Shown: in pieces, positions 1-7,298 of the stretch
How positions within the stretch are numbered: position 1 is the stretch's first letter
How the letters are laid out: each line of letters begins with the position of its first letter
Source of the DNA: SHVO01 sp964576515
GTDB taxonomy: Bacteria > Pseudomonadota > Alphaproteobacteria > Rhodospirillales > Rhodospirillaceae
Assembly (NCBI GenBank): GCA_964576515.1
Contig: CAZNUW010000009.1
Coordinates: 136,785-200,784, forward strand
Reading direction: 5' to 3'
DNA length: 64,000 nt
Position numbers and translations under genes: made by a program
Notes under the pieces: model-generated
What the model was told of the DNA's origin: nothing
Seen by the model: only the letters and a program-made list of their open reading frames with translations
Database searches by the model: none

Positions 1-1
1 G

Positions 2-577
2 ACGCAAGCCATCACCGCCGGCGTGAAGGACGCGCTGCGCCTGGGCTGTTCGGCCATCGGCTACACCATCTATCCGGGTTCGGAAAAAGCGTTCGACATG
101 CTGAACGATCTGCGCGAGCTGACCGCCGAAGCGAAGGCGCACGGCCTTGCGGTCGTGGTGTGGTCGTATCCGCGCGGCAAGTACGTGACCAAGGACGGCG
201 AGCTGGGCTTCGACATCATCGCCTACGCCGCCCATATGGCCGCCTTGATGGGCGCCCATATCATCAAGGTGAAGCTGCCGTCGGACCATTTGGACCTGGG
301 CGAAGCCAAGAAGGTCTATGAGTCCGCCAAGATCCCGCGCGCGACCTTGACCGAGCGCGTGCAGCACGTGGTGCAGAGCTGCTTCGGCGGCCGCCGCATC
401 GTCGTGTTCTCGGGCGGGGCCAAGAAGGGCGAAGACAGCATCTTCGACGACGCCCGCGCGATCCGCGACGGCGGCGGCAACGGTTCGATCATCGGCCGCA
501 ATGCGTTCCAGCGCCCGCAGGACGAAGCGCTGACCTTGCTGAACAAGCTGGTCGATATCTACCAGGGCAAAGCCTAG
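2..577 (+). CDS. Class I fructose-bisphosphate aldolase (DhnA type), 5' end outside the window
   Basis: C-terminal 191 residues of an aldolase of the archaeal/DhnA class I family, which cleaves fructose 1,6-bisphosphate to two triose phosphates in the cytoplasm. The frame is open from the window edge, so the start lies upstream. Visible signatures are a central strand with the segment HIIKVKLPSDHLDLG, whose lysines include the likely Schiff-base residue, and a phosphate-binding end with VVFSGGAKKG followed by a Gly-rich loop (DGGGNGSIIGRNAFQRP). This order matches the C-terminal half of the TIM barrel. It ends 16 bases before thiE on the same strand. The family call is firm. Metabolic direction (glycolysis or gluconeogenesis) cannot be told from the fragment. 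Confidence 0.9.
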   Translation, partial: TQAITAGVKDALRLGCSAIGYTIYPGSEKAFDMLNDLRELTAEAKAHGLAVVVWSYPRGKYVTKDGELGFDIIAYAAHMAALMGAHIIKVKLPSDHLDLGEAKKVYESAKIPRATLTERVQHVVQSCFGGRRIVVFSGGAKKGEDSIFDDARAIRDGGGNGSIIGRNAFQRPQDEALTLLNKLVDIYQGKA

Positions 578-593
578 AGCTTCGCGCCCCACC

Positions 594-1241
594 GTGGCCG
601 ACCCGACTCCAAGCTGCCGACTCTACCTCATCACGCCGCCGGCGCTGCCCGAGGGTTTCGCGAAAACCCTCGGCGACGCGCTGGCGGCCGGTGATGTGGC
701 GTGCGTGCAGCTCCGCCTGAAAGACGCCGACGACGCGGCGATCCACAAGGCGGTCAAAACCCTGATGCCGGTTTGCCACCAGCACAACGTCGCGTTCATC
801 CTGAACGACCGGCCCGACCTCGCCGCCGCGCTCAACTGCGACGGCGTGCATATCGGGCCGGACGACATGCCCTATGACGAAGCGCGCGCCCTGATGGGGC
901 CCGATGCGACGGTCGGCGTGACGTGCAAAGACTCTCGCCACGCCGCAATGGAAGCCGCCGAGGCCGGTGCGGACTACGTCGCGTTTGGGGCGTTCTTCCC
1001 CACCACCACGAAAGAAGCCACGACGAGCGTCACGCCGGAGATCATCGAGATCTGGACCGAGACGACGATGATCCCGTCGGTGGCCATTGGCGGCATCACG
1101 GTTGAGAACTGCGAACCGATCGTGCAGGCGGGCGCGGATTTCATCGCCGTGTGCAACGGCGTTTGGAATTACGCGGGCGGCCCCGCGGCGGCCGTGCGCG
1201 ACTTCAACGCCGTCTTCGCGAAGTATCCGTTCCGGGGATGA
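594..1241 (+). CDS. thiE: Thiamine phosphate synthase
   Basis: A 215-residue protein of the ThiE family, which joins the thiazole and pyrimidine moieties to give thiamine monophosphate. It starts at GTG (MADPTPSCRLYLITPP). Family features in order are the N-terminal strand RLYLITPP, the substrate loop VQLRLKD, FILNDRPDLA and DGVHIGPDD in the pyrimidine site, GVTCKDSRHA near residue 107 in place of the more common GxSxHS, the pyrophosphate/phosphate loop GAFFPTTTK, and VAIGGIT near the C-terminus. It follows the aldolase with a 16-base gap and may be cotranscribed. No TPP riboswitch is visible and no other thi gene is in the window. The altered GxSxH motif leaves a small chance of a ThiE-like paralogue. 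Confidence 0.9.
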   Translation: MADPTPSCRLYLITPPALPEGFAKTLGDALAAGDVACVQLRLKDADDAAIHKAVKTLMPVCHQHNVAFILNDRPDLAAALNCDGVHIGPDDMPYDEARALMGPDATVGVTCKDSRHAAMEAAEAGADYVAFGAFFPTTTKEATTSVTPEIIEIWTETTMIPSVAIGGITVENCEPIVQAGADFIAVCNGVWNYAGGPAAAVRDFNAVFAKYPFRG

Positions 1242-1356
1242 TTTTTTTCTCCCCCTGAAAGGGGGAGATTAAGAGGGGGGCGTTTGTTGGTTTCTGTTGT
1301 TGAACAGAAAACGACCCCTCCCCGCCCCTCCCCTTTCAGGGGAGGGAGAAAAAAAG
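1242..1356. repeat. Nested palindromic intergenic element, likely bidirectional terminator
   Basis: The gap between thiE and the convergent DUF1801 gene is made of inverted repeats. A T-run leads into CTCCCCCTGAAAGGGGGAG (about 1249-1267). A central hairpin GTTTCTGTT/AACAGAAAAC lies at about 1290-1312. A second CTCCCCTTTCAGGGGAG arm at about 1328-1344 is followed by an A-run. Both ends carry the T/A tract expected of a terminator read from either strand. Similar CCCCTTTCAGGGG elements are common between genes in alphaproteobacteria. Confidence 0.6.
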
Positions 1357-1357
1357 C

Positions 1358-1843
1358 CTAGCGCTTCGCCGCCCTCTTCTTTGCCTTCTTCTTCGCGATC
1401 GCTTTCTTCGCAGGCGCTTTCTTGGCGGCCTTCTTCTTCGCCGCCTTCTTCACGGGCTTTTTAGCCGCTTTCTTCTCCGCCTTCTCTTTCGCGGCGGCCT
1501 TCTTGCGGTTGTCGGCGGCGCGGGCGGTGACGAGCTTCGCGATGATGTCGTAGGGCGGAAGCGCGTTCAGCGGAAACTTCAAATTGCCCTTCGCGTTGGC
1601 GAACTTGGCCGTGGCCTTCTTGAGGTTGGGATCGTCCGTCGGCGGGAAGAAGCCGATATGGCTCTTGAAGGCCGAGAAGTAGGCGACCGCGCCGTCACGG
1701 AAGTATCCCACGAGGCCGTAGCTGATGCGTTCCTCGCCGTCCGGCAACGCCTTATGGATGGTCGCGCGGATGGTTTTCATCAGCGCGCGCACCTTCGGGG
1801 GATAAGCCGCGATGTAGGCGTCGACCTCGGGATTCATTTTCAT
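1358..1843 (-). CDS. DUF1801 (YdhG-like) protein with Lys/Ala-rich histone-H1-like tail
   Basis: A 161-residue protein. Residues 1 to about 110 fit DUF1801, a small alpha/beta domain of unknown biochemical role (VDAYIAAYPPKVRALMKTIR, then EERISYGLVGYF and HIGFFPP). The remaining 50 or so residues are almost only Lys and Ala in AAKKP/AAKKK-type repeats, as in histone H1 or bacterial Hc1-like DNA-binding tails. The ATG start overlaps the stop of epmA in an ATGA arrangement, so translation is probably coupled to epmA upstream. The tail suggests nucleic-acid binding, but this is inference from composition. A longer reading of the same frame upstream is antisense-like and lies inside epmA in another frame, so the ATG at 1843 is preferred. 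Confidence 0.8.
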   Translation of the reverse strand: MKMNPEVDAYIAAYPPKVRALMKTIRATIHKALPDGEERISYGLVGYFRDGAVAYFSAFKSHIGFFPPTDDPNLKKATAKFANAKGNLKFPLNALPPYDIIAKLVTARAADNRKKAAAKEKAEKKAAKKPVKKAAKKKAAKKAPAKKAIAKKKAKKRAAKR

Positions 1844-2892
1844 ATGACGGGAGCCCATAAAACATCGGTGATCGTTTTCGCGCCCGTCGCAAGCATGACG
1901 AGGCGGTCGAAACCTAGCGCACAACCGGCCGAGGGCGGAAGACGCGAGAGCGCGTCGAGCAGATCCTCGTCCATCGGCGGCGCACGGCCGTAGAGACTTT
2001 CGTGAAGGGCCCGGTCGGCGGCGAAACGGACGCGCTGTTCGGCCGGGTCGGTCAGCTCGGAATAGGCGTTGGCCAGTTCGACGCCGCAGGCATAGAGCTC
2101 GAACCGTTCGGCGACCGCTTCGTCGCCCGGCTTGCGGCGGGCCAAGGCGGCGAGGTTCGCCGGGTACTCGCACAAGATAACCGGCGCGCCGACGCCGAGA
2201 TGCGGCTCGATGCGGTCGAGCATGACGCGAAAGAAGATGTCCTCCCAGGTGTCGGCGTCGCTGACATGAAGGCCGCGTCCGCGCGCGGCGGCGCGTAACG
2301 CGTCCGGCGCGGGCGCGAGCGTGCCGTCGACGGTCGCGAGGAGATCGATGTCCGCATACTCGCGAAACGCCTGCGCCACCGTGAGGCGGCGCGGGTCGCG
2401 CGCGGGATCGCACACCTTGTCCCCCCAGCGCAGGAGGCCGTCGTGGGCCAAGCTGCGCTGGACCGCCTTGGCGACGCCCCGTACCACGGCGGCGCAGTCA
2501 TCCATCATGGCGCCGTAGCCGGCGTCCGCCCTGTACCATTCCAGCATGGTGAATTCGGGTTCGTGCAGCGGGCCGCGCTCGCCGTCCCGCCATACCTTGC
2601 AGAGTTGCATGATTTTCGGGACACCCCCGGCCAGGAGCTTCTTCATGGCGAATTCGGGCGATGTGTGCAGAAACCGCTCAACGGCCCCTTCCTCCAGCGG
2701 ATCGCGCAGGGACAGGGCCAGGGGTCGGATATGGCGCTCAATGCCCGGGGAAAGCTGGATGGCGGGCGTTTCGACCTCGAAAAAACCCTCGGCCTGGAAA
2801 TAGGCGCGGACGGCCTTTACGCCGGCGCGCCGGGCGTCGAGGTAAGGGCGCTTTCGCGCGAGAGTTTCAGGGCTCCACCATGGATCGGTCAT
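1840..2892 (-). CDS. epmA: Elongation factor P--(R)-beta-lysine ligase (EpmA/PoxA/GenX)
   Basis: A 350-residue class II lysyl-tRNA-synthetase-like enzyme without an anticodon-binding domain, which in its family attaches (R)-beta-lysine to a conserved lysine of EF-P. Seen here: GFFEVETPAIQLSPGIERH (motif 1 region), LHTSPEFAMKKLLAGG, the motif 2 region CKVWRDGERGPLHEPEFTML, and motif 3 as GCALGFDRLVMLATG at the C-terminus. The length fits the family. The start at MTDPWWSPE is chosen because the upstream residues lack similarity. It is divergent from efp, about 100 bases away, which supports the substrate assignment. EpmB, which makes beta-lysine, is not in the window, so the actual modification may differ. 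Confidence 0.92.
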   Translation of the reverse strand: MTDPWWSPETLARKRPYLDARRAGVKAVRAYFQAEGFFEVETPAIQLSPGIERHIRPLALSLRDPLEEGAVERFLHTSPEFAMKKLLAGGVPKIMQLCKVWRDGERGPLHEPEFTMLEWYRADAGYGAMMDDCAAVVRGVAKAVQRSLAHDGLLRWGDKVCDPARDPRRLTVAQAFREYADIDLLATVDGTLAPAPDALRAAARGRGLHVSDADTWEDIFFRVMLDRIEPHLGVGAPVILCEYPANLAALARRKPGDEAVAERFELYACGVELANAYSELTDPAEQRVRFAADRALHESLYGRAPPMDEDLLDALSRLPPSAGCALGFDRLVMLATGAKTITDVLWAPVI

Positions 2893-2995
2893 AACCCCTG
2901 TTAAACCTGCCTTTTCGCCCTTCCGCAACAGGGGTCAAACTGATACAAGCGCCCCGGTTTTTCCGGACATTTAGAGACGAACAGGCGCTCCCCCC

Positions 2996-3559
2996 ATGAA
3001 GATCAATGCGAACTCCATCCGCGGCGGTATGGTCATCGAACACGAAGGCAAGCAGTGGTCGGTGATTAAGCACGCGATCGTGCAGCCGGGTAAGGGCGGC
3101 GCCTTCATCCAGGTGGAAATGCGCGATATCGCCTCGGGCACCAAGAGCCAGGCCCGCTGGCGCACCGCTGACTCGGTCGAGCGCCTGGAAGTGCGCGAGA
3201 ACGATTGCCAGTACCTGTTCAAGGACGGCGACATGTTCACGTTCATGGACAAAGGCACGTTCGACCAGTTCAACATCAGCGGCGACCTGCTCGGCGAACG
3301 CGCGGCGTTCCTGACGGATAACATGGACGTGACCGTCGAGTTCATCGAAGGCAAGCCGGTGGGCATCAATCTGCCGAAGTCCGTCGTCCTGATGGTCACG
3401 GAAGCCGACCCGGTGGTGAAGGGCCAGACGGCCGCTTCGTCCTACAAGCCGGGCCTTTTGGAGAACGGTCTGAAAGTCCTGATCCCGCCCTTCATCGAAG
3501 CGGGCACCAAGATCGTGGTGAATACCGAAGACTGCAGCTACGTCGAACGCGCGAAATAG
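2996..3559 (+). CDS. efp: Elongation factor P
   Basis: A 187-residue protein with the three-domain length of EF-P, which binds stalled ribosomes between the P and E sites and relieves polyproline stalling. The N-terminal KOW-like domain carries the modification loop QPGKGGAF with Lys33 at the tip, equivalent to Lys34 of E. coli and the target of EpmA. The OB domains follow (YLFKDGDMFTFMD, then SYKPGLLENGLKVLIPPFIE). The gene is divergent from epmA. suhB follows after 31 bases on the same strand and may share its transcript. The retained loop lysine together with the neighbouring ligase gene argues for lysylation rather than rhamnosylation. Confidence 0.97.
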   Translation: MKINANSIRGGMVIEHEGKQWSVIKHAIVQPGKGGAFIQVEMRDIASGTKSQARWRTADSVERLEVRENDCQYLFKDGDMFTFMDKGTFDQFNISGDLLGERAAFLTDNMDVTVEFIEGKPVGINLPKSVVLMVTEADPVVKGQTAASSYKPGLLENGLKVLIPPFIEAGTKIVVNTEDCSYVERAK

Positions 3560-3590
3560 TTCGCGACCTTAGACTTGTAGAGTTTGTACG

Positions 3591-4382
3591 ATGGCGCGTG
3601 GTTCCGCTCTCTGGACTGTTATGACCGAAGCGGCGCGCAAGGCTTCCCGCGCCTTGCGCCGCGATTTCGGCGAAGTCGAGCAGCTTCAGGTGTCCGCCAA
3701 GGGCCCGAGCGACTTCGTGAGCGCGGCCGATGTGAAAACCGAAAAGGCGCTGCGCGCCGAATTGCAGAAGGCGCGCCCGAAGTTCGGCTTCCTGATGGAA
3801 GAAGGCGGGGATATCCCGTCGGAAGACGGCAAGCACCGCTGGATCATCGACCCCATCGACGGCACCACCAACTTCCTGCACGGGATTCCGCACTTCGCGA
3901 TCTCGATCGCGCTGGAAATGGAAGGCGAGGTCATCGCCGGCCTGGTTTACAACCCGATCGTCGAAGAACTGTTCTATGCCGAAAAAGGCAAAGGGGCGTT
4001 CCTGAACGACCGGCGTTTGCGGGTCTCGTCGCGCAACCGCATGTCCGACGCGGTGATGGCGACGGGCATTCCCTTCCACGGCCGCCCGGGCCATGCGCCG
4101 TTCCTGAAGCAAATGGAGCGCGTGATGAACGACGTGGCGGGCATCCGCCGCATGGGCGCGGCCTCGCTGGACCTGGCCTATGTGGCCGCCGGCCGGTACG
4201 AGGGGTTCTGGGAAGCCGGCCTCCAGCCTTGGGATATCGCGGCGGGCCTTCTGCTGGTGCGGGAAGCCGGCGGGTTCGTGACCGACTTCAAGGGCGACCG
4301 GGACGTGTTGGCCAGCGGCAACGTGGTCGCGGCTAACGCCAAGCTCCATAAGCAATTTTTGGACCTGGTGGTGAAGGGCTAA
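3591..4382 (+). CDS. suhB: Inositol-1-monophosphatase family protein (SuhB)
   Basis: A 263-residue protein of the Mg2+-dependent inositol monophosphatase family. Seen: the metal motif WIIDPIDGTTNF with Asp87 and Asp90, FLMEEGG upstream supplying the metal-binding Glu, and a C-terminal segment GLQPWDIAAGLLLVREAGG that matches the second family signature. In bacteria SuhB both hydrolyses inositol phosphates and, in enterics, assists rRNA antitermination. Which role applies here cannot be told. The first ATG is used. A second in-frame ATG 10 codons on (MTEAARKAS) also fits family N-termini and neither has a strong ribosome binding site. Confidence 0.94.
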   Translation: MARGSALWTVMTEAARKASRALRRDFGEVEQLQVSAKGPSDFVSAADVKTEKALRAELQKARPKFGFLMEEGGDIPSEDGKHRWIIDPIDGTTNFLHGIPHFAISIALEMEGEVIAGLVYNPIVEELFYAEKGKGAFLNDRRLRVSSRNRMSDAVMATGIPFHGRPGHAPFLKQMERVMNDVAGIRRMGAASLDLAYVAAGRYEGFWEAGLQPWDIAAGLLLVREAGGFVTDFKGDRDVLASGNVVAANAKLHKQFLDLVVKG

Positions 4383-4582
4383 CGCCCCTGTTAACCACCG
4401 ATTGACCAAACCGGGCCTATATCTCCCGTAATAAGCTTTTTCGGGCCGAGGCTGTTGTCTGGCCCGAACCGGCTGTTGTAGGTTTGGCCCCGGGGACAAC
4501 TGGGCCAAAGCAGAGACTTTTCAACGGCTTTGGCTGAACGCGCAAAAAGCGCGGGCCAACGTAGTATGTGTGGGGGCCGAAC
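4383..4582 (+). promoter_or_regulatory. Leader region with two perfect hairpins upstream of the OmpA-like gene
   Basis: This 200-base stretch holds two consecutive perfect 8-bp stems. TTCGGGCC at 4440-4447 pairs with GGCCCGAA at 4461-4468, and TTTGGCCC at 4483-4490 pairs with GGGCCAAA at 4502-4509. The first could terminate suhB transcripts but is not followed by a T-run. Both could belong to a structured 5' leader of the next gene. No riboswitch class is recognised. Confidence 0.4.
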
Positions 4583-5974
4583 GTGAAACGCATGAGAGAC
4601 GCCGCGACCGGTAGAGGCAAGCTCCTGCGGACGTCGAGCCTATGGGCACCGACGGCGCTGGGCGTTGCCGCGCTGCTTGCGGGCGCCGCGCCCGCCGCGG
4701 CCGACGGCGTCAGCGCCCCGGCAGCCGCCGCGCCCGCTGTCCGCACCGATTCCTCGGTTTCCATCGACCTTTCCGCGCTTGAAGGCGCCAACCGCCGCCT
4801 GCTCGTTCCGCGCGCCAACGCGCCCGCGGCCACCGGCGGCGGATCCAGCGGCCGCGTGATCCTGCGTCCACCGGCCGGCGTCGCGCCGAGCATCACCCGT
4901 CCGCAACCCATCCGCCTGCGTCCGCCGCCGGGTGTCGCGCCCTTCGCGCCCACCCAGATGGCGCGCGCCGTCAATTCCGACGACGACAAAGCGCCCCCGG
5001 CCCGATCCGCATCGGCGATCAGCGTCGAGCCTGTGAAGCCGACGGCCCCGGCCGCAAATCCGCCCGCGAAACCCGCAGCGCCCGCCGCCGCGAAGCCCGT
5101 CACGCCAACCCCGGCGGCGGTCAAACCCGCCGCGCCGGCCGCAACACCCGCGCCCGCAACAACAGCCAAGCCCGCGACACCGCCCACGGCGAAGCCGGTT
5201 CAAATGGCCGCCGTGAAGCCACAGGCCCCGGCGCAGACCGCCCCCGTGAAACCAGCCGCAACGGCGTCCGCGCCGCCGGCCGCCGCGAAACCCGTCACGA
5301 CGACGCCGCCAGCGGCGACGAAACCCGTAACACCGGCGTCAGCGCCGCCCGTGGCGGCCGCCAAACCCGCCGCGACACCGCCCGCCCCCGCGTCGACACC
5401 GACACCGACAACCCCAACGGCATCCACGCCCGCGAAGCCCGCCGCGCCTCCCACGAGCACGGCGACATCCGCGCCGACGCCGCTGACGGGCCCGGCCGCC
5501 GCGCCGACGCCGCTGACGGGCCCGGCCGCCGCGCCGACGGCCAAGACGGTCGCCGCGACACCGCCGACCCTGGTGCCGAGCACGCCCGCCGCCGCGCCCG
5601 CGAAGGAAACCCAAGTCGCGGCCCTGCCGCCCGCCGCTGTCAAGGCGCCGACGCCGCGCGAGCCGGACGTCTACACGATCTCATTCGGCGTCGGCGCATC
5701 CGATGTGCCGAAAGATGCGAACCCCAACCTGCGCGCTTTGGCGGCGCGCATGATGAAAGACCCCGCGCTGCGCGTCGAATTGATCGCTTACGCATCCGAC
5801 CCGCAGAAGAGCGTAAGCCGCTCCCGCCGCCTGTCGACGGAGCGCGGCGTGAATGTGCGCCGGGAACTTCTCGCGGCCGGTGTTGAGTCGACCCGCATCA
5901 ATCTGCGGGCCCTCGGCGAACAGTCGGGCGGCGGCGCGCCGGACCGCGTCGACGTGCTGCTGGTGCGCCGGTAA
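4583..5974 (+). CDS. Pro/Ala-rich exported protein with C-terminal OmpA-like domain
   Basis: About 463 residues. A GTG start (4583) six bases after GGGGG gives an N-terminus MKRMRDAATGRGK followed by a hydrophobic segment ending APAAADG, a likely signal peptide. Residues from about 30 to 355 are low complexity, rich in Pro, Ala, Thr and Lys, with KPAAPAA and KPVT-type repeats, so probably extended through the periplasm. The last 105 or so residues (from DVYTISFGVGAS) fit an OmpA/Pal-type peptidoglycan-binding domain by strand pattern and by the SRSRRLSTERGVNVRRELLA helix, though the usual NX2LSX2RAX2V wording is weakened. A MotA-like and a MotB-like gene follow, suggesting a shared envelope role. 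Upstream (TTG-like at 4568) or downstream (ATG 4592) starts are possible. Confidence 0.75.
   Translation: MKRMRDAATGRGKLLRTSSLWAPTALGVAALLAGAAPAAADGVSAPAAAAPAVRTDSSVSIDLSALEGANRRLLVPRANAPAATGGGSSGRVILRPPAGVAPSITRPQPIRLRPPPGVAPFAPTQMARAVNSDDDKAPPARSASAISVEPVKPTAPAANPPAKPAAPAAAKPVTPTPAAVKPAAPAATPAPATTAKPATPPTAKPVQMAAVKPQAPAQTAPVKPAATASAPPAAAKPVTTTPPAATKPVTPASAPPVAAAKPAATPPAPASTPTPTTPTASTPAKPAAPPTSTATSAPTPLTGPAAAPTPLTGPAAAPTAKTVAATPPTLVPSTPAAAPAKETQVAALPPAAVKAPTPREPDVYTISFGVGASDVPKDANPNLRALAARMMKDPALRVELIAYASDPQKSVSRSRRLSTERGVNVRRELLAAGVESTRINLRALGEQSGGGAPDRVDVLLVRR
5471..5540 (+). repeat. Tandem 30-bp repeat inside the Pro/Ala-rich gene
   Basis: Two perfect 30-base units (5471-5500 and 5501-5530) are followed by nine matching bases of a third. 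Each encodes APTPLTGPAA. Being an exact multiple of three and identical at the DNA level, it looks like a recent slippage duplication that keeps the frame. Confidence 0.85.
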
Positions 5975-5994
5975 ACCGGTTGTTACAACCGGTT
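5974..5994. promoter_or_regulatory. Palindrome after the OmpA-like gene
   Basis: AACCGGTTGT and ACAACCGGTT flank a single T, a perfect 10-bp dyad that starts within the stop codon of the OmpA-like gene. No T-run follows, so it could be an operator for the downstream MotA/MotB-like pair or a transcript-end hairpin. Confidence 0.4.
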
Positions 5995-6092
5995 CACTTT
6001 CGAGCCGGGTCTCAGCGCCCTAGCATTGCCGCATTCAATTGTATGGTGAGGACCGCGTGCGCACCTCGCGCGCGGAGAAGAGAAAGACGCTT

Positions 6093-7292
6093 ATGAACGA
6101 CACGAAAACGTATCTGACACGCATGATCGTTTTCCTCGCCATCGTCGGCGTGGGATTGGCGTTCGTGGCCCCGCAGCTCGCCACCATCTTCCTGGTCAAC
6201 CCGATCCTGAACGGGCTGATCTTCGGCGTCATCATCACAGGGATCGTCTTGAACTTCCGCCAGGTGCTGCTGATCGCGCCGGAAGCGGAATGGATCGAAA
6301 GCTTCCAGACCACCAGCCAGAACGAGAACCTGGTGGACGACCGCATCCACCCGAACGAGGGCAAGTTGCGGCTGCTGTCGCCCATGGCCCGCATGCTCCA
6401 GGAAAAGCGCACGCGCGGCCGCCTGACCTTGAGCGCGCCCGTGATGCGCACGCTGTTGGACGGGATCGCCGCGCGCCTGGAAGAAAGCCGCGAACTGTCG
6501 CGCTATTTCACCGGCCTTTGCATCTTCCTCGGACTGCTCGGCACCTTCTGGGGGCTGCTCGGCACGATCGAGTCCATCGCGGACGTCATCCGCAATTTGT
6601 CAGTGACAGGCGGCGACATGGCGACCGTGTTCAGTAACCTGAAGACCGGCCTGGAAGCGCCGCTGTCGGGCATGGGGACCGCGTTCTCGTCGTCGCTGTT
6701 CGGCCTGGGGGGATCGCTCGCGCTCGGATTCCTCGACCTGCAGGCGGGCCAGGCGCAAAACGCCTTCTACAACGAACTGGAAGAATGGCTGTCGGGCGTC
6801 ACGCGCCTGTCGTCGGGCGCCGTGACCGGCGACGGCGAACAAGGCGTGTCGGCCTACACCGAGGCCTTGCTGGAACAGACCGCGGAAAGTTTGCAGGAGC
6901 TGCAGAACATCATGGCGCGCGGCGAGCAGAGCCGCGTTGCGGGCAATGAGCAGCTTCATCAGCTCAACGACAAGCTGTCGCTGCTGGCCGACCAGATGCG
7001 CGCCGAACAGCAGGTGCTGCTGCGTCTGGCGGAAGGTCAGCGCGATCTGTCGTCCATCGTACGGAGCATGAACGACATCGCCGCCGCCGTCGCGACGCCC
7101 GCTTTGGCAACTGGCGGGGCCATCGACGACGCCACACGCGGCCATATCCGCAACATCGACGGTGCCCTTTCCCGCCTCGCCTCGTCGGTCACGACGGGAC
7201 GCGAGGAAATCGTCCGCGAGCTCCGCGGCGAGATCAAACTGCTCGCCAAGACCATCGCGACCGCGGGCGCACGCGACGGCGCAGGAAACTAG
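6093..7292 (+). CDS. MotA/TolQ/ExbB-like proton channel protein
   Basis: About 399 residues from the ATG MNDTKTYLTRM; purine-rich GGAGAAGAGAAAG lies upstream. Two N-terminal membrane segments (IVFLAIVGVGLAFVAP and LIFGVIITGIVL) are followed by a cytoplasmic stretch, then the family core: FLGLLGTFWGLLGTIESI and a second helix pair GMGTAFSSSLFGLGGSLALGF. This is the pattern of MotA/TolQ/ExbB stators, which pass protons across the inner membrane. The roughly 150-residue C-terminal extension is predicted helical or coiled (LLEQTAESLQELQNIMARG). The next gene encodes the matching MotB/TolR-type partner 6 bases away. Whether it drives flagella, TolR-like envelope constriction or another process is unknown. 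No flagellar gene is nearby. Confidence 0.85.
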   Translation: MNDTKTYLTRMIVFLAIVGVGLAFVAPQLATIFLVNPILNGLIFGVIITGIVLNFRQVLLIAPEAEWIESFQTTSQNENLVDDRIHPNEGKLRLLSPMARMLQEKRTRGRLTLSAPVMRTLLDGIAARLEESRELSRYFTGLCIFLGLLGTFWGLLGTIESIADVIRNLSVTGGDMATVFSNLKTGLEAPLSGMGTAFSSSLFGLGGSLALGFLDLQAGQAQNAFYNELEEWLSGVTRLSSGAVTGDGEQGVSAYTEALLEQTAESLQELQNIMARGEQSRVAGNEQLHQLNDKLSLLADQMRAEQQVLLRLAEGQRDLSSIVRSMNDIAAAVATPALATGGAIDDATRGHIRNIDGALSRLASSVTTGREEIVRELRGEIKLLAKTIATAGARDGAGN

Positions 7293-7298
7293 CGCGCG

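Noticed and set aside
594..1241. TPP riboswitch at thiE
   Set aside because: Only 16 bases separate thiE from the aldolase gene, too short for the aptamer.
1844..2413. Longer N-terminal extension of the DUF1801 gene
   Set aside because: The extension lies out of frame within epmA and is an Arg/Ser/Pro-rich shadow. The ATG at 1843 fits the domain start.
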